64,000 bases of DNA from Amia ocellicauda (taxonomy: Eukaryota; Chordata; Actinopteri; Amiiformes; Amiidae): positions 20,622,501 through 20,686,500 of the forward strand of contig NC_089866.1 in assembly GCF_036373705.1 (NCBI RefSeq). Direction: 5' to 3'. A program made the translations under genes and the position numbers. Of the stretch, positions 25,401-37,100 are shown in pieces. Under the pieces are notes generated by a model. That model saw only the letters and a program-made list of their open reading frames with translations, was not told where the DNA came from and made no database searches. Every line of letters starts with the position of its first letter. Position 1 is the first letter of the stretch.

Positions 25401-28400
25401 TATGTCTGCCTGTGGTGTACTGCAAATAAAGAGCGTAGGACACTTTATTAACTGAAACACTTGAAAGGATATAATCAAACCCTTTTATGGCTGCATCTGA
25501 CAATGCACATTTGCACATTTCTGAAAATTAGGCTGCACAGCAAACATGTCATTCGCGGGTTCAACTGGCTTGTGTTAACAGAATGCAAAGTCTGCTCTCG
25601 AGTTACATCAGAGGAGTCCTGTGCATCACAGGGCCAGCGTTACCAACAGCCACAGCCAGCCGGGGAGAGCCTTGTCAGACACGCTTTACTAAGGAAGTCT
25701 ACATTAAGCAAGCAAGCACAGCAAATTATATATATATCTGGAGCGAAGAATGGATTCTTGCTGAGGGGAACTGCTGAATAATTTCTTCCCCTAATCGCTG
25801 TGTTCAGAAGAGCTTCAAGACTGCAGCTGTGTTCACGGCACAAGCGCATCTGCAGTCCTATCTGCATCGAGGTCTTTGTCATGGAAATAGTTTCTGTTGG
25901 TCAGTAAATGGGGTCATTATTTTGACTGATATCAAGAGATATACCCATCCTCTGGACATCTAATGGCAATGACAGTTTTTTTTTTTTTTTTTTTCCCCAC
26001 AAAGTGTACTTGTATACATCTACTCAATCGCAGCCAGTGTTGAAGACAGGGCCAGTCGCTCTCTCTCACTCAGACAGTCAAGAGTGATCTTGTCTCTGGG
26101 TCTCACACTAGAACCAAACTAGTGACAGGGCCTGTGGGAACAGACACCTCACTCCCCCTTCTCATAAGACACAAGAGCTTCAGCTCCCTAGTGTGCCAGG
26201 CTCTCCCGCCCACATGGTTTGCTTTTGGCTAATTAGGAAGCTGTCCGGCACCCTGTCTCCAATTCACCAACCAGCCACTGACAAAGCAGAGAGTCGCCTG
26301 GTGACTTAAAACAGCTCCAGTATATACACACTGCCTCAAAACCCAACACTAATTTATTGACCAAGAAACGCCTTGAAGAAAGCAATTAAATAGGTTTTTA
26401 TCCCTGCCTACTGTAAAGTGGTGGCATCGAACCTGAACACACAGGTTTTTGGGATCAGACAGCTGGTATCTCCACACCCCTATGAGACAGCACATTTCGG
26501 TGCTATGCAAAGCAAGAGAGTGTTCCATTGATAAAAGCCTGTAACTTCCTTCATATAAACAAATACAGAGTACAATAAATTCAGGGCTGTTATTAGATAA
26601 CAAATCAAGACCATAAAAAAACACTGTTATACACAAAAGACATTCAATTTGTACATTGTATTCATTTGCTTTAGTTATATGTAGAGGAGACCTATGAAGA
26701 TTTCTAATTTGCTTTTCAAATGAGCATTTAAGACTTTCTTTCCTCATCTTTGTCACTACATGTACCTATGCTAGTGCATCCCATTTTGTTGATGTTCCAT
26801 ACGAGTTTGTACACTGGGAGAAATTCAGTTTTCAGAAGATGTTGTAAAGAGAACTGACTTGAAAAAACACCCAATAAACGGCCCGCTTTATGGGTCCGGT
26901 TTCTTATGCATTTATTTTTGTTGAGGGCTGCATTTGTGGATAAATATTGTACAGATAAGATGGATCCTTTTCCATTTCTCTCTTCCTCAGCTTTACATGA
27001 CAAGACACAAGGCACTAGATTTACTCAGGTTTCCACACTCTGTACAATCAAGTCAAGATACGATCCACAGTTCCTTTTCTATTAGCTCTTAAAGAGGAAC
27101 ATCTGAAGTTTATATGCAAATAGGCACAGACATGCAGGGTGGTGCTGCATCTCTATCCAAGAGGAAAATTGCAGCTCTGTTCTATCTGTGACAGTGTTTG
27201 CCTGTAATAATAGAGGATTAAATCTATTCAAAGCTAGCACTAAGCAGAAGCACTAGAATCAGAATAACTTTCCCCGCACCCTCTGTGAAGGAACAGATTA
27301 ATTAATTTACTTGCACCACGGCCAAATCTATAGTTTATTTAGCTTTCCAACCACGCAGGGGCTGTTACACAGCCGTGGGTAACTCATATGACAAAGCTGC
27401 CCTGCGCAGGCATGAGTAATAACCACACTCAGGATGACATTAACTGGAACAAGATGCGAGAACCACCAAGACTGAGGCAGTCCTCCTCTAGGCACTGACC
27501 TGATCTCCAGCGTCAGCACTCCTCCATCAAAGCTCAGAACTGTCCTACAAAGATTTACCACAATCCTCAAAAACCCAAGCTTAAAATGGTAATCTCCCCA
27601 TTTCACATCTAATTGATTATGTATCTTATATCAATCAAGAACATTCAGATTGCTGATTATGGGCCAATATCTTGACTTCGAAAATAAAACCAGTGCGAAT
27701 GCTGATGATTTAAAGTACTCTTTGTACTCGTATATGTCATGAAAGAAAATCACGGTTTCCACAGATGTTTTCAGATATGTGTGCGTAATGTAGTTAACGG
27801 TTATGCTGACTGAAGTTTTGAATTAAAGCAATTCACAAAATAAAATCCATCCAGGATGGCAAGTTTTTCACACATTGAAAACTATTCTAACTATTCTACA
27901 GGTCAAGAGGCCACTTTGAGAGGCTTTCTAAAAATATGTCCTCCCACACCTAACAGTTGTCAAAATAAATGTGTTCAAAATAAGTCACACTTATACAAAA
28001 CAAACTGTAGCTCTGGTCCTATTGTGGGGGGATGTGGGTTTGAAGATCCACAAGCATCCAAAACTACAGGTCCTTGTAAGAGTTTTTGGCTGTGTTTGTA
28101 TTTTGCAAGTATGTGGTAATATTGTTCCCCTAAAGAAATTACATTAAATGACCCATATTTAAAACAACAACAAAAAACAGACTATGAAGTGATTGTTTAA
28201 AAAAAAAAAAAATGAAAACATGATTAATCATTTACTAACTCTTGGTTAGTAAAGATTGGTCTCTAATCTTGGTTTCTTAGCAATTACAATGCGAGTTGCT
28301 AGCTGAGGACAGGAGTGGATACACAAACATGCAAACATCATTCCTGTAAGAGAAATAATCATTTGAGAGATAACCATCTCATCCTGGGCAGTGCTCTTGT

Positions 28401-31400
28401 TCTAGTTTCTAACAACGCTGAGCATTCATCAAACTGCAAAATAAACCACGCGTGTCAAGCAGCAAGTTCTGAAAACGATTTAGCAAGATCCTTGTCATTG
28501 AATGTTCTGAAAACCACTGAAAACCTTTACGTCAACAGGTAGCATATCCCTTTAATTAAGAAAATATTGTTTTTGGCGGAGGGGTGGAGACTATAGATCA
28601 AAATACAAGAGCCCTCTTAATAGGGTATATGAATGGTTGGTATAAAGAGGTTTTTTTTCTTATGCTTTCTCACAATGATAAAAAGCGCCTTTATCTGACT
28701 GGTGCAAACTGGTGTAAGAAATTAGTCTCGTGCTTATTATGAGTAATCTACTGACTGCCCTCTAAAAGTCAAAGAATGCTCCGGCAGGGATTAACACAGC
28801 AGAGAATTCAGTATGGAGGGGATTCCAGCGACCACACCGCTTCACTTAAACTAACAGGTTCATTTATTAAAAAGAGCCAGCAGGAAAACAAAGCACAGGC
28901 TGTAGTGGGGGAATTCTTTTTATAGACTAATTTTCATTATGGGGGATAAGACGGAATAAATTAAAACAGCACTCTGCAGACAGTCCCCTCCACCTCTTCC
29001 CTGTTCCCTGTTCTTCACTCACTCTCCCAGCTCCATTCCCTATAACAATAATGAGGATTAAGCTTTGGGGTCAAACATTTTAATAACCGCATGCCTGTGT
29101 TTTTGTGTGCTGTCACTGGCTTGCTGTATACTTTTCTGCCCCCTGCCTCAATACTAAACAGGTGGAAGAAAAAAAAAAAAACAACACACAAAAAAAAACA
29201 TTTTAATATGTGACAACACACGAGGGGATTTCCTTCCAGCTGCAGGCTATAGTAATGGCATCAAAGTGGAGACTGCTAACTCAGCAACAACAAACCCCCA
29301 CCGATAGCCAGGTCTCCGACCGTTGCTTATTGAAGCAATCAATCTTGCCCTGTTATTAATATCAATTATCTGGATGAAAGCACAAGAGACCCGGCATGCT
29401 CTTCATATTTCTTTCTCTGCTGTCAGCGCTTTCAAAACACTGACTTTCATTACCAGAACCACTCCTGTATAATTCTAATTTGTGTAGCGATCCCAGGAGA
29501 CGCTGCCATGTGAAATGTCCACTGTACCACTTTTACCTTTTAGCACTTTTACTTTTAGCAGTATTTCTCTCTTACAATAAATCTTGGATATCATAGCATT
29601 TTGCAGAGGTGGTTTCTACAAATGACTAATATCTTTGTGGTATTCTGAACACTGCTGTTATAACAGACAATAGGAAAAGGATTGTTGTCCACAATATAGG
29701 CTTTCATGTCTGCACCTTGATGACTACTCCCTACTGCTGAGTTAAGTGTATTCAAATCGGTTCCTGTTACCAACACAAATACCCAGGGACAGTCACCGCA
29801 AAGCCTGCGTGGCAAGCAAGTGTCCTTTATCTATATAGCAGACTATTATAACTAAGTAAGTGCAGTGCAGTGACTGGGGCTGAAAAAGCTGCAGTTGAAA
29901 TTATAACAATGGCACTATGTATCAAAGGAAGACAATGTAAACAGAGATATGGAAACCATAGATGCCTAAATAAACATTGTGGATTTTTTTTTTTCCTCAT
30001 AGGTAATGTAATCTGAGGACAGATCTCACGGATTTAATTATTTTTTTTATTATTAAGATGACTTATAGTTGAGTGGCTGAAGCAGGGGTGCCGCAACCTG
30101 CACTTTCCTCAATGCTTCCTCCATTCTCTCTGCATGGAAGGTACCCCTTTAATGCAGCCAAAAATTGATGCACAAATTGTCAATAGCCTTTGCTGTCACT
30201 GACACGAAACAGTGTTAGGAAAGCTGTAGTGACTGTAGGTGTTGGAACAAGCTGCTAACAGGATAAAACCATAGCAGCCTCTTCTTCACGGGGACCTCTC
30301 TGGCTTCTCCTGTTTGGGTCCCAGCCTTGCATTGCGGCCCTACCCTGTGTAAACCGTGGCTGTGACTAGTCTAGCACACATGAGGGTAGTTGCAGTGGTG
30401 TGTGTCACCACAGAACAAGGTTAGAAATTCCACCGGCATGGACGTAATGATTCCCCCATACTCAAGCAGATGTATAATACACTGTCCTCTCTAAACACTC
30501 GTTTTTTATCTGCTGCACTTCATCTACTTGGTAATCATTAAACCGGTGAGTTGGACCTGCTCATTCAGAAGTGTCAATGGCTTCCGGTTTGTGCTATGCT
30601 CTTCGAGGCCAACTACCTTTGCTGGCAGACAGCTGTGACTCTTCCAAATAAATACATCCATAAACCAACAAGTCAATGCACATGTAACAACGAGGCTTTT
30701 GGTGTATCAGCTTCTCTGAACCCAATTTCCAACTCCCCATCATTTCAATTGAAGTTTCAGTTCCACCTTGACCCCATTACAGCCAGTCAGTTTGGACAGA
30801 CTCCTGCCCTTGCCGTATTCAATTAACAATCAGAGGACAGTGGGTTTCTGCAGATAAAACAGTATTTGAAGTGCTAACTCACTCTTATTGACAGAGCCAT
30901 CGATGTTTTATGACCATGACCCCTAATAACACCCTAACCTCTAATAAGATCAACATTGATCTGTTGCCAAGACACAGCCTTTACCACCGTGTGTGGAAAT
31001 GCAGGAAGTGTACAAGTTGTCATGCAAAACAAATAATATTTTTGACCCTCCAGTTTTTTAGGTGGCATTATTCATTAGTATGATGAGTCAGCGTTTCTTT
31101 TTGGCATCATCAAAAAGAGGAAATGAATCAGGAACAGTTTTCAATTTGTGTATTTTCCGGGAACTCGTGAAATAGATGCCTGGAATTCCTACTATAGTAT
31201 TGCTTAAGAGCAGGTGTTGAAAATGATGCATTTATAGTGACTTATATCAGCAGCTGAAAGGCCGGTTTCGAATTCAGTGTCTAAATACAGTGTACTGCAG
31301 TTGTATGAACAGCCCTCTTCTCTATAATCCGAATCAATCAGAGGCTTTTCTGAAGCAATGAATGCCTGCTGAAAGACCAGAATGCACACAGAGTCCCTTA

Positions 31401-32689
31401 TTAAAAATAGGGAGTTCAATGTTATTTGAATTAGTCATAGGGCTCCCGCAGTTTATTTGCTATACTCAAATTAAACAAATACATCCCTGTAACACAGAAG
31501 GGTATTTAACAGAGATATTGACATTTCACAAGGAGTTTTGTTCTTTTAGGTTTTGCTTTCATTTCTAGAGAAACACATACGTTGTAAGGGTTGTGCCACA
31601 GCATGAATGCAGGGTCCCAAATACGGTGGGTAATGACAGGGCTCCGGTATCAAACATCTAGTGTGGCTTGGCGACGAAAATTCAAAGGCCAACACGTTGG
31701 CTCGCACTGCAATAACTTCTCTTGGCTGGAACCACTCGCAGTCCCAGTGGGAAGTGTGTGCAGCCTCCCAGAGTGACGTAACAATGTCACATCTCTCAAT
31801 ATAATCCGCATCTGCAATGCATGACTAGCTCATCGGACATCACTGCATCCCCATCGATAACAGCCTTGATCCCAGCGGCCGGGCAGCGCAGATCCCAGGT
31901 TCATTAACCGGACCCCTACAATATAGATACATTTGCTTCTGGTATTGAATGTCCTACCATTCGCGTACACGAGCAAAAACATACACATCATTGAAAGAAA
32001 ATGGAAGTTGATAAGGAGACTCGTGTTCAAAACTACGGTGAGATTTAAACGGATAAAACGACTCCAGACAGGTACTTATAATGGAAACCTCGACCTCACT
32101 GTGCCGTGTTAACCTGAGCGATGTCCACACTGTCCAGGCGTTAACTGGACTCAGTGGGAATTGTACACTTGACCAGTATCCGCATTCAAACAACTTTCAA
32201 ATTCAGCAGAAGCCACACTGTTTCGTCACAGCTGGAGGGAGGCAGGTAAGCAGACTGACACAGACATAGAAAACACAACACAACACGGACATCGACAGAA
32301 ACAATTGTCTCATGTTGTTCAACAAGAAAGTAGACATGGGATATCGATAGGAAGTAAAAACTGAACTTGTCTTTAGCTGTCTTTATTAAGGAGCATTAGA
32401 CAGATCAACGCACTTTAAAAAACCAAATCAAATGATTGTCTTTCTTCTGTTAAAATGTACTTCCCCCACCCCGTCTATTTGCCACCAAGTACGGGGTCGG
32501 GATATTTTAAGTCTTCATAACAGCTCGGGCCTCCCTCTCCGATCCATGGGTTTCTAAACCTGCAATCCGGGCAGCTGTGCTTACCTCTTCCATTTCTTGG
32601 ACCATTTGGTTGAGCTTGTCGTCGTCCTCCAGCAACTCGTTCAGCTGCACGATGGTGAGAGAACTGAATTTGCTCCCGATTCCGGACAT
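19472..32689 (-). CDS. vps37b: ESCRT-I subunit VPS37B (4 exons)
   Basis: ESCRT-I component that helps sort ubiquitinated cargo into multivesicular bodies. Coding exons in transcript order: 32689-32585, 24885-24714, 20848-20766, 19957-19472. Phases close, giving 281 residues against about 285 in human. The start is the ATG at 32689, giving MSGIGSKFSSLTIVQLNELL, which matches the human N-terminus; an in-frame upstream ATG at 32767 is less likely. Residues 1 to about 170 form the helical Mod(r) domain, with TLASNRSLAEQNLMHQP, LLALLQAEGAKIEEETE and SKRKLAHLRRVKIDKLREMV. Residues from about 185 are proline-rich with many PxxP motifs, ending GFIIQ. Its 3' end faces hip1r; its 5' end lies downstream of abcb9 on the same strand, as in the human block. 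Intron 1 is 7.7 kb. Confidence 0.95.
23881..23908. repeat. (AAAT)n microsatellite
   Basis: Seven units of a TAAA tetranucleotide in vps37b intron 2. Confidence 0.85.
24886..32584 (-). other. vps37b intron 1 (7.7 kb), no gene recognised
   Basis: Bounded by the donor after 32585 and the acceptor before 24885. ORFs inside are short and resemble nothing known. Contents I can support are a T tract with a SINE/LINE-type tail near 25030-25150 and generic AT-rich sequence. Enhancers are possible but not detectable by eye. Confidence 0.6.
25030..25150. repeat. SINE/LINE 3'-tail repeat with poly-T
   Basis: A T tract (25030-25053) is followed by TTGCCCTGGATAAGGGCGTC at about 25102-25121 and an ATT trinucleotide run. 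This block is the well-known conserved 3' tail shared by many fish SINEs and L2-like LINEs. It lies in vps37b intron 1. Confidence 0.7.
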
Positions 32690-32900
32690 TTCTGCCGCGA
32701 CCGTGTCGGTAATCCCGCTTGAGCTTCCCTCGGACTCAGCCACAGGAGAGAGAAAGCGCTGTTCCAAAGCGGAAGTGCTGCGGATTCTCGCCCAGAAGTG
32801 TCAAATCAGGAGCGGGAGCGGCGGTGACGTCACTCGGTGTTGTCGAAAAGAACGCCACGAGCGCTGACGTCATTTGCGCGATGCTCCGAAGATGCCCACC
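32690..32900 (-). promoter_or_regulatory. vps37b promoter / 5' UTR with two CRE sites
   Basis: GC- and CpG-rich relative to its flanks, directly upstream of the vps37b ATG. It contains two perfect palindromic TGACGTCA cyclic-AMP response elements at 32825-32832 and 32865-32872, starts 40 bp apart. The transcription start is not determined. Confidence 0.6.
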
Positions 32901-34189
32901 GTTTTAATTCCGAGATATTGCGATTTCCTTATTTGTAGGTTTCTCTTGTTAAGTATTTACAATGTTGCCAATAATCAGATTGAGCTACTAAACGTAACAA
33001 TTATGTAGGGAACAACCATATTCGTATAACCACTGCGTTTTTTGTTTTGATTTGTTTTTTTTGTAGGGGATTACCATTGTTCTCAAATTACTTCAGAGAA
33101 AAAATGTAACAAAAGCCCTTTATAAATGATCATAGTACACTAGGTTTACATTATATTAGACAGGTATTAGATCTGACAATGAAACAAAAACCTGGGGAGA
33201 TGAAGTCAGACAGGGTACCATACAAGTGCTTTGTCTCCGATTCCACCTAGTTAAAATGTATATCATTTCAGGTTCCCAGGTACAGGCTTGACCGATTGAC
33301 CTTTGCTTGTGATAATTCGGAGCTAACAGGGTAGTTCTGGTTTCCATTATCACCACAGTTTCTTATTGCACTTATTGCTTTTCTGACGTCCCTTTCAGAG
33401 AATGGCTTTGTAAATATGGTTATTACGCCATCTAGCGAGCTGACACTCTCCTTTGAAATATTCACAGTTAACAGAGATTACAGGAAACTCATGGGAAGTA
33501 CTGTCATTAAATATCAGTGGATTTACATTACAGATATTTTACAGCTTAAAGACTGAACATGCACACACACAGCAACCCATGACTTGTTGACCAATTTAGA
33601 AATGCAGCTCAACTCAGGATAACACACACATGGCCACCACTGAGCACTTGGATCAGTACTGAGTTTATGCAATTTAATGCCACACATCTGAGGGATATGA
33701 GAACCCTTCCTCCACAGCTGATCCCAAACATGTGTGGTCATGTTTTGTAATAATTACATCTATAAGAAAGCAAGTAAGAAACCTGATTATTCCCTACTGG
33801 AATTAAATAAAAGCTTTTTCATAACCAGAGGGTTAACAGTTCAACATATTTTCTCTTTATAAAATAGTTTAAACTTTTTTTTTTTAATTTGATCTTAGAG
33901 ATAATGTATTATTCATAAGAAATAAATTATAGGCATTATTTCAAGTATAGATTGTCTAATTGGTTTATATTCCACACACATTTAATATCACATTATGCTT
34001 TGATCCTATTTTCAAATAAATGTTCCTTTCACAGTAATGGAGCTTCAAACACATATCATACTTTGTCTCTGATGTGATGAGAAGCACTGACAAACATGGC
34101 TGAGCTGTTCCCATCATGCCCCATCACAGTTACATACTGTGCGTCACAGTTCTATAGCCCTGGAGCTCTGACAGTAAAAAGTCTTTGTT
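32901..34189. other. vps37b-abcb9 intergenic region with the abcb9 3' UTR
   Basis: AT-rich with no recognised gene. The part adjoining 34189 is the abcb9 3' UTR (minus). TTTAAT on the + strand (ATTAAA on the minus strand) at about 33979 and 33670 are candidate polyadenylation signals. Confidence 0.45.
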
Positions 34190-37100
34190 TTACATGCGAA
34201 AATCTTCCTCCGACTCACTGCCTTCCTGTTTTTTGTGTTTCTTTCTCACCAGCTGCCATGTGTAATTAATTGGTGGTTTCGGAATGACAGTTTCTGTGTC
34301 TATCCCCAGGACCTGTCGCTGAACCAGTTTGGAATATAGGCCTCCCTTGGCCATTAGCTCTTTGTGGCAGCCCTGTTCTGCCACACAGCCCTTGTCGATC
34401 ACGATGATGTTATTGGCTTGCTCCACTGTGCTCAGCCGGTGTGCTATCACCAGAACTGTGTTCTTGTGCATGATCTCACTCAAGGCCTGCTGAACCTGGC
34501 GGAAGAGAGAGAAACCAGTTAACAAAAGCAAATATAGAGCTTGATTTTAAATGGTACAAACAGGTGGGGGTGTTGTGCTCTAGAGAAAATCCAGTCTTTA
34601 GTGTCTAGAATTAGACACCATCTTCTACAGAAGATCAGAACACAAGCACAATTTGTTGAACTTTTTCTTCTGCCGGATGCTCACTATTTATATTGTAATA
34701 TAGCACCTTATGTGCTGTAGCTGACCATACTTGATCCTGCTCTGTATTTATGCTTCACTGTGTAACACACACCTTGGGGTTTCTGTTGTATGGTATCTGG
34801 ACTGCTCTTCTTAGTATCACATCTAGGCACTAAGATGTCCCTGACTATATGCGAATCATATTACAGTAACAGTGCTCCAGAAACAGAACACCAATGTGCA
34901 CAGTGCAGACATTGAAGAGATAATGTTTTAACTGGAGAGGCAAGCAATCATTCTGTGCAAAGCCATTTTTGACTTCCAAAGCTGCAATTGAGGTCTACAA
35001 AATATATATACCTATTAAAGTTCATTTTGGATACTTTACAATAATATGTGAATTGATTACAACACTCAGATTTGTATTATTGTTATTAAATAAGCACATG
35101 GATACATAGATTTATTGTTCAGAAGCAAAGGTCTAAAGCAATCGGTTTATTTTTCTTGCAAGAAAATGTTATACGTCTCTTGGGTGAGATGTTAAACTCC
35201 AGACCTCTAATGTTATTATTATTGTTAAGCATCACACAACTCACAATGTGCTCGCTCTCTGAATCCAGGGCGCTGGTGGCCTCGTCCAGAATGAGGACGT
35301 GGGGGTTCCTGATGAGAGCGCGAGCGATGGCTACACGCTGCTTCTGCCCTCCAGACAGCTGTGCGCCCTTCTCACCCACACCTGCGGAGACACACATACA
35401 TTTACAGACACGAGGCAACATCAAAAACCAAACAAAGCTGGCACACCAAACTAAATTGTTTCAAAATTCAAGCAGGAAATTCACCTGTGCTGTAGCCGCA
35501 GGACAGCTCAGTTATGAAGTCATTAGCACTGGCCTGCACTGCAGCCTGAACCACCTCTTCGAAAGAACAGTCACTCAGGCCATAGGTGATGTTCTTCTCA
35601 ATGGAACGGGCGAACAGTACTGGCTCCTGTCCCACCAGAGACACCTGAAAATGTAAGCCAGTTAAATGAACAGCAGGTTACACAGAATGAGTGGCTACAT
35701 TTGTATCTATAAAACTTCCAGGCCAGGGTGCTCACATTATCTTTGGCTCAGGGCTGCTGTCATTCTCACCATCAATGAAGCTAAAGTAATGCAACTCTCA
35801 GCTGCTGAGGCAAAGCCGACAGGGGCCCCCATTGCTTCAGGAGCCACCCCTGCACAGACTGACCTTGGAGTGTAGGTAGCTGTGCTGGTAGTCCTGCACT
35901 GGGCGGCCATCCAGCAGCACCTCGCCTTCCTGTGCCCTGTATAAATTCTCCAGTAGGCAGACACAGGAGCTCTTCCCACTGCCCGAGGGCCCCACCAGGG
36001 CAGTCACCTCACCGGGCCTCACTGTGAAGGACACATTCTGGAATACACACAAGGATAACTTGTCTATCACAGCTTATTTAAACATTTACTTGAATACTTC
36101 GTACAGCCTCCAGAAGACGGAGACAAAGAATAACAGTATGCTCATTAATATTAATTAGTAGTGGGCAGGATGCCATGTCTTGGGTGATGAAAGATAGTCA
36201 CCACGTGTCCATCAGCTGCGAAGTTAAAAGTAAGTTATTAAATGCCTGAATGCTTAGATAAGGAGGTACCAAGAGCAGCTAAAAAAAAAAAAAAAATAGG
36301 GTTCCAACAAGTAAATGCTGATCACAGCCAATAAATAAGCCTACCTTTAATATCTGGGTGTCGGGGCGTGTAGGGTAGGAGAATGTCACGTTCTTGAACT
36401 CCACAAGTCCTTTACAAGTGTCTGGAGCCAGCTGGCCGTCATTCAACAGCTTCGGTTTGCGGTCCATAAACTCAAACACCTTCTCCGCAGCCCCCACTCC
36501 TTGCATAAGCCCGCTGTAGACTGATGCAATGCTCTGCAACAATGGTATTACACACTCAAGTCTAAATACACAAGTGTAATTAAAAATAATGAGACGTTTC
36601 TGACTGCTGTGATCTAATCACCGATCCCGTTTAGGACTACACTGAAATCCAAGGACCAGTGGCATTCTGAGAGAGATAAGACAAGCATTCAGGGGATGAT
36701 CTAAATCCTTTCACAAAAAGTAAAGGTCACTTCAGATATATCACTTAAAGTTATGCGTTAATTGACATATGCATCGCTCCTTTTATATTAATGTATACGC
36801 TGATTTCAGCATAAAGCGAATTACTGAACATTACCTGCAGGCAGTCTCCCAGCTCCAGCTCATAGATAAAAAAGGAAATGAGAGTCCCACCAGTCATCTG
36901 TCCCGACACCACCAAGTGACCACCATAGTACAGGATGCTGACCTGCATGACGAGCTCCGATAGCTGCAAAAATTGAATTAACAATTTAAAAATTATATAC
37001 AGTGCATCCGGAAAGTATTCACAGCGCTTCACTTTTTCCACATTTTGTTATGTTACAGCCTTATTCCAAAATGGATTAAATTCATTATTTTCCTCCAAAT

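Noticed and set aside
25830..26800. ORFs in vps37b intron 1 as a nested gene
   Set aside because: Short, low similarity to anything known and no splice-consistent neighbours.
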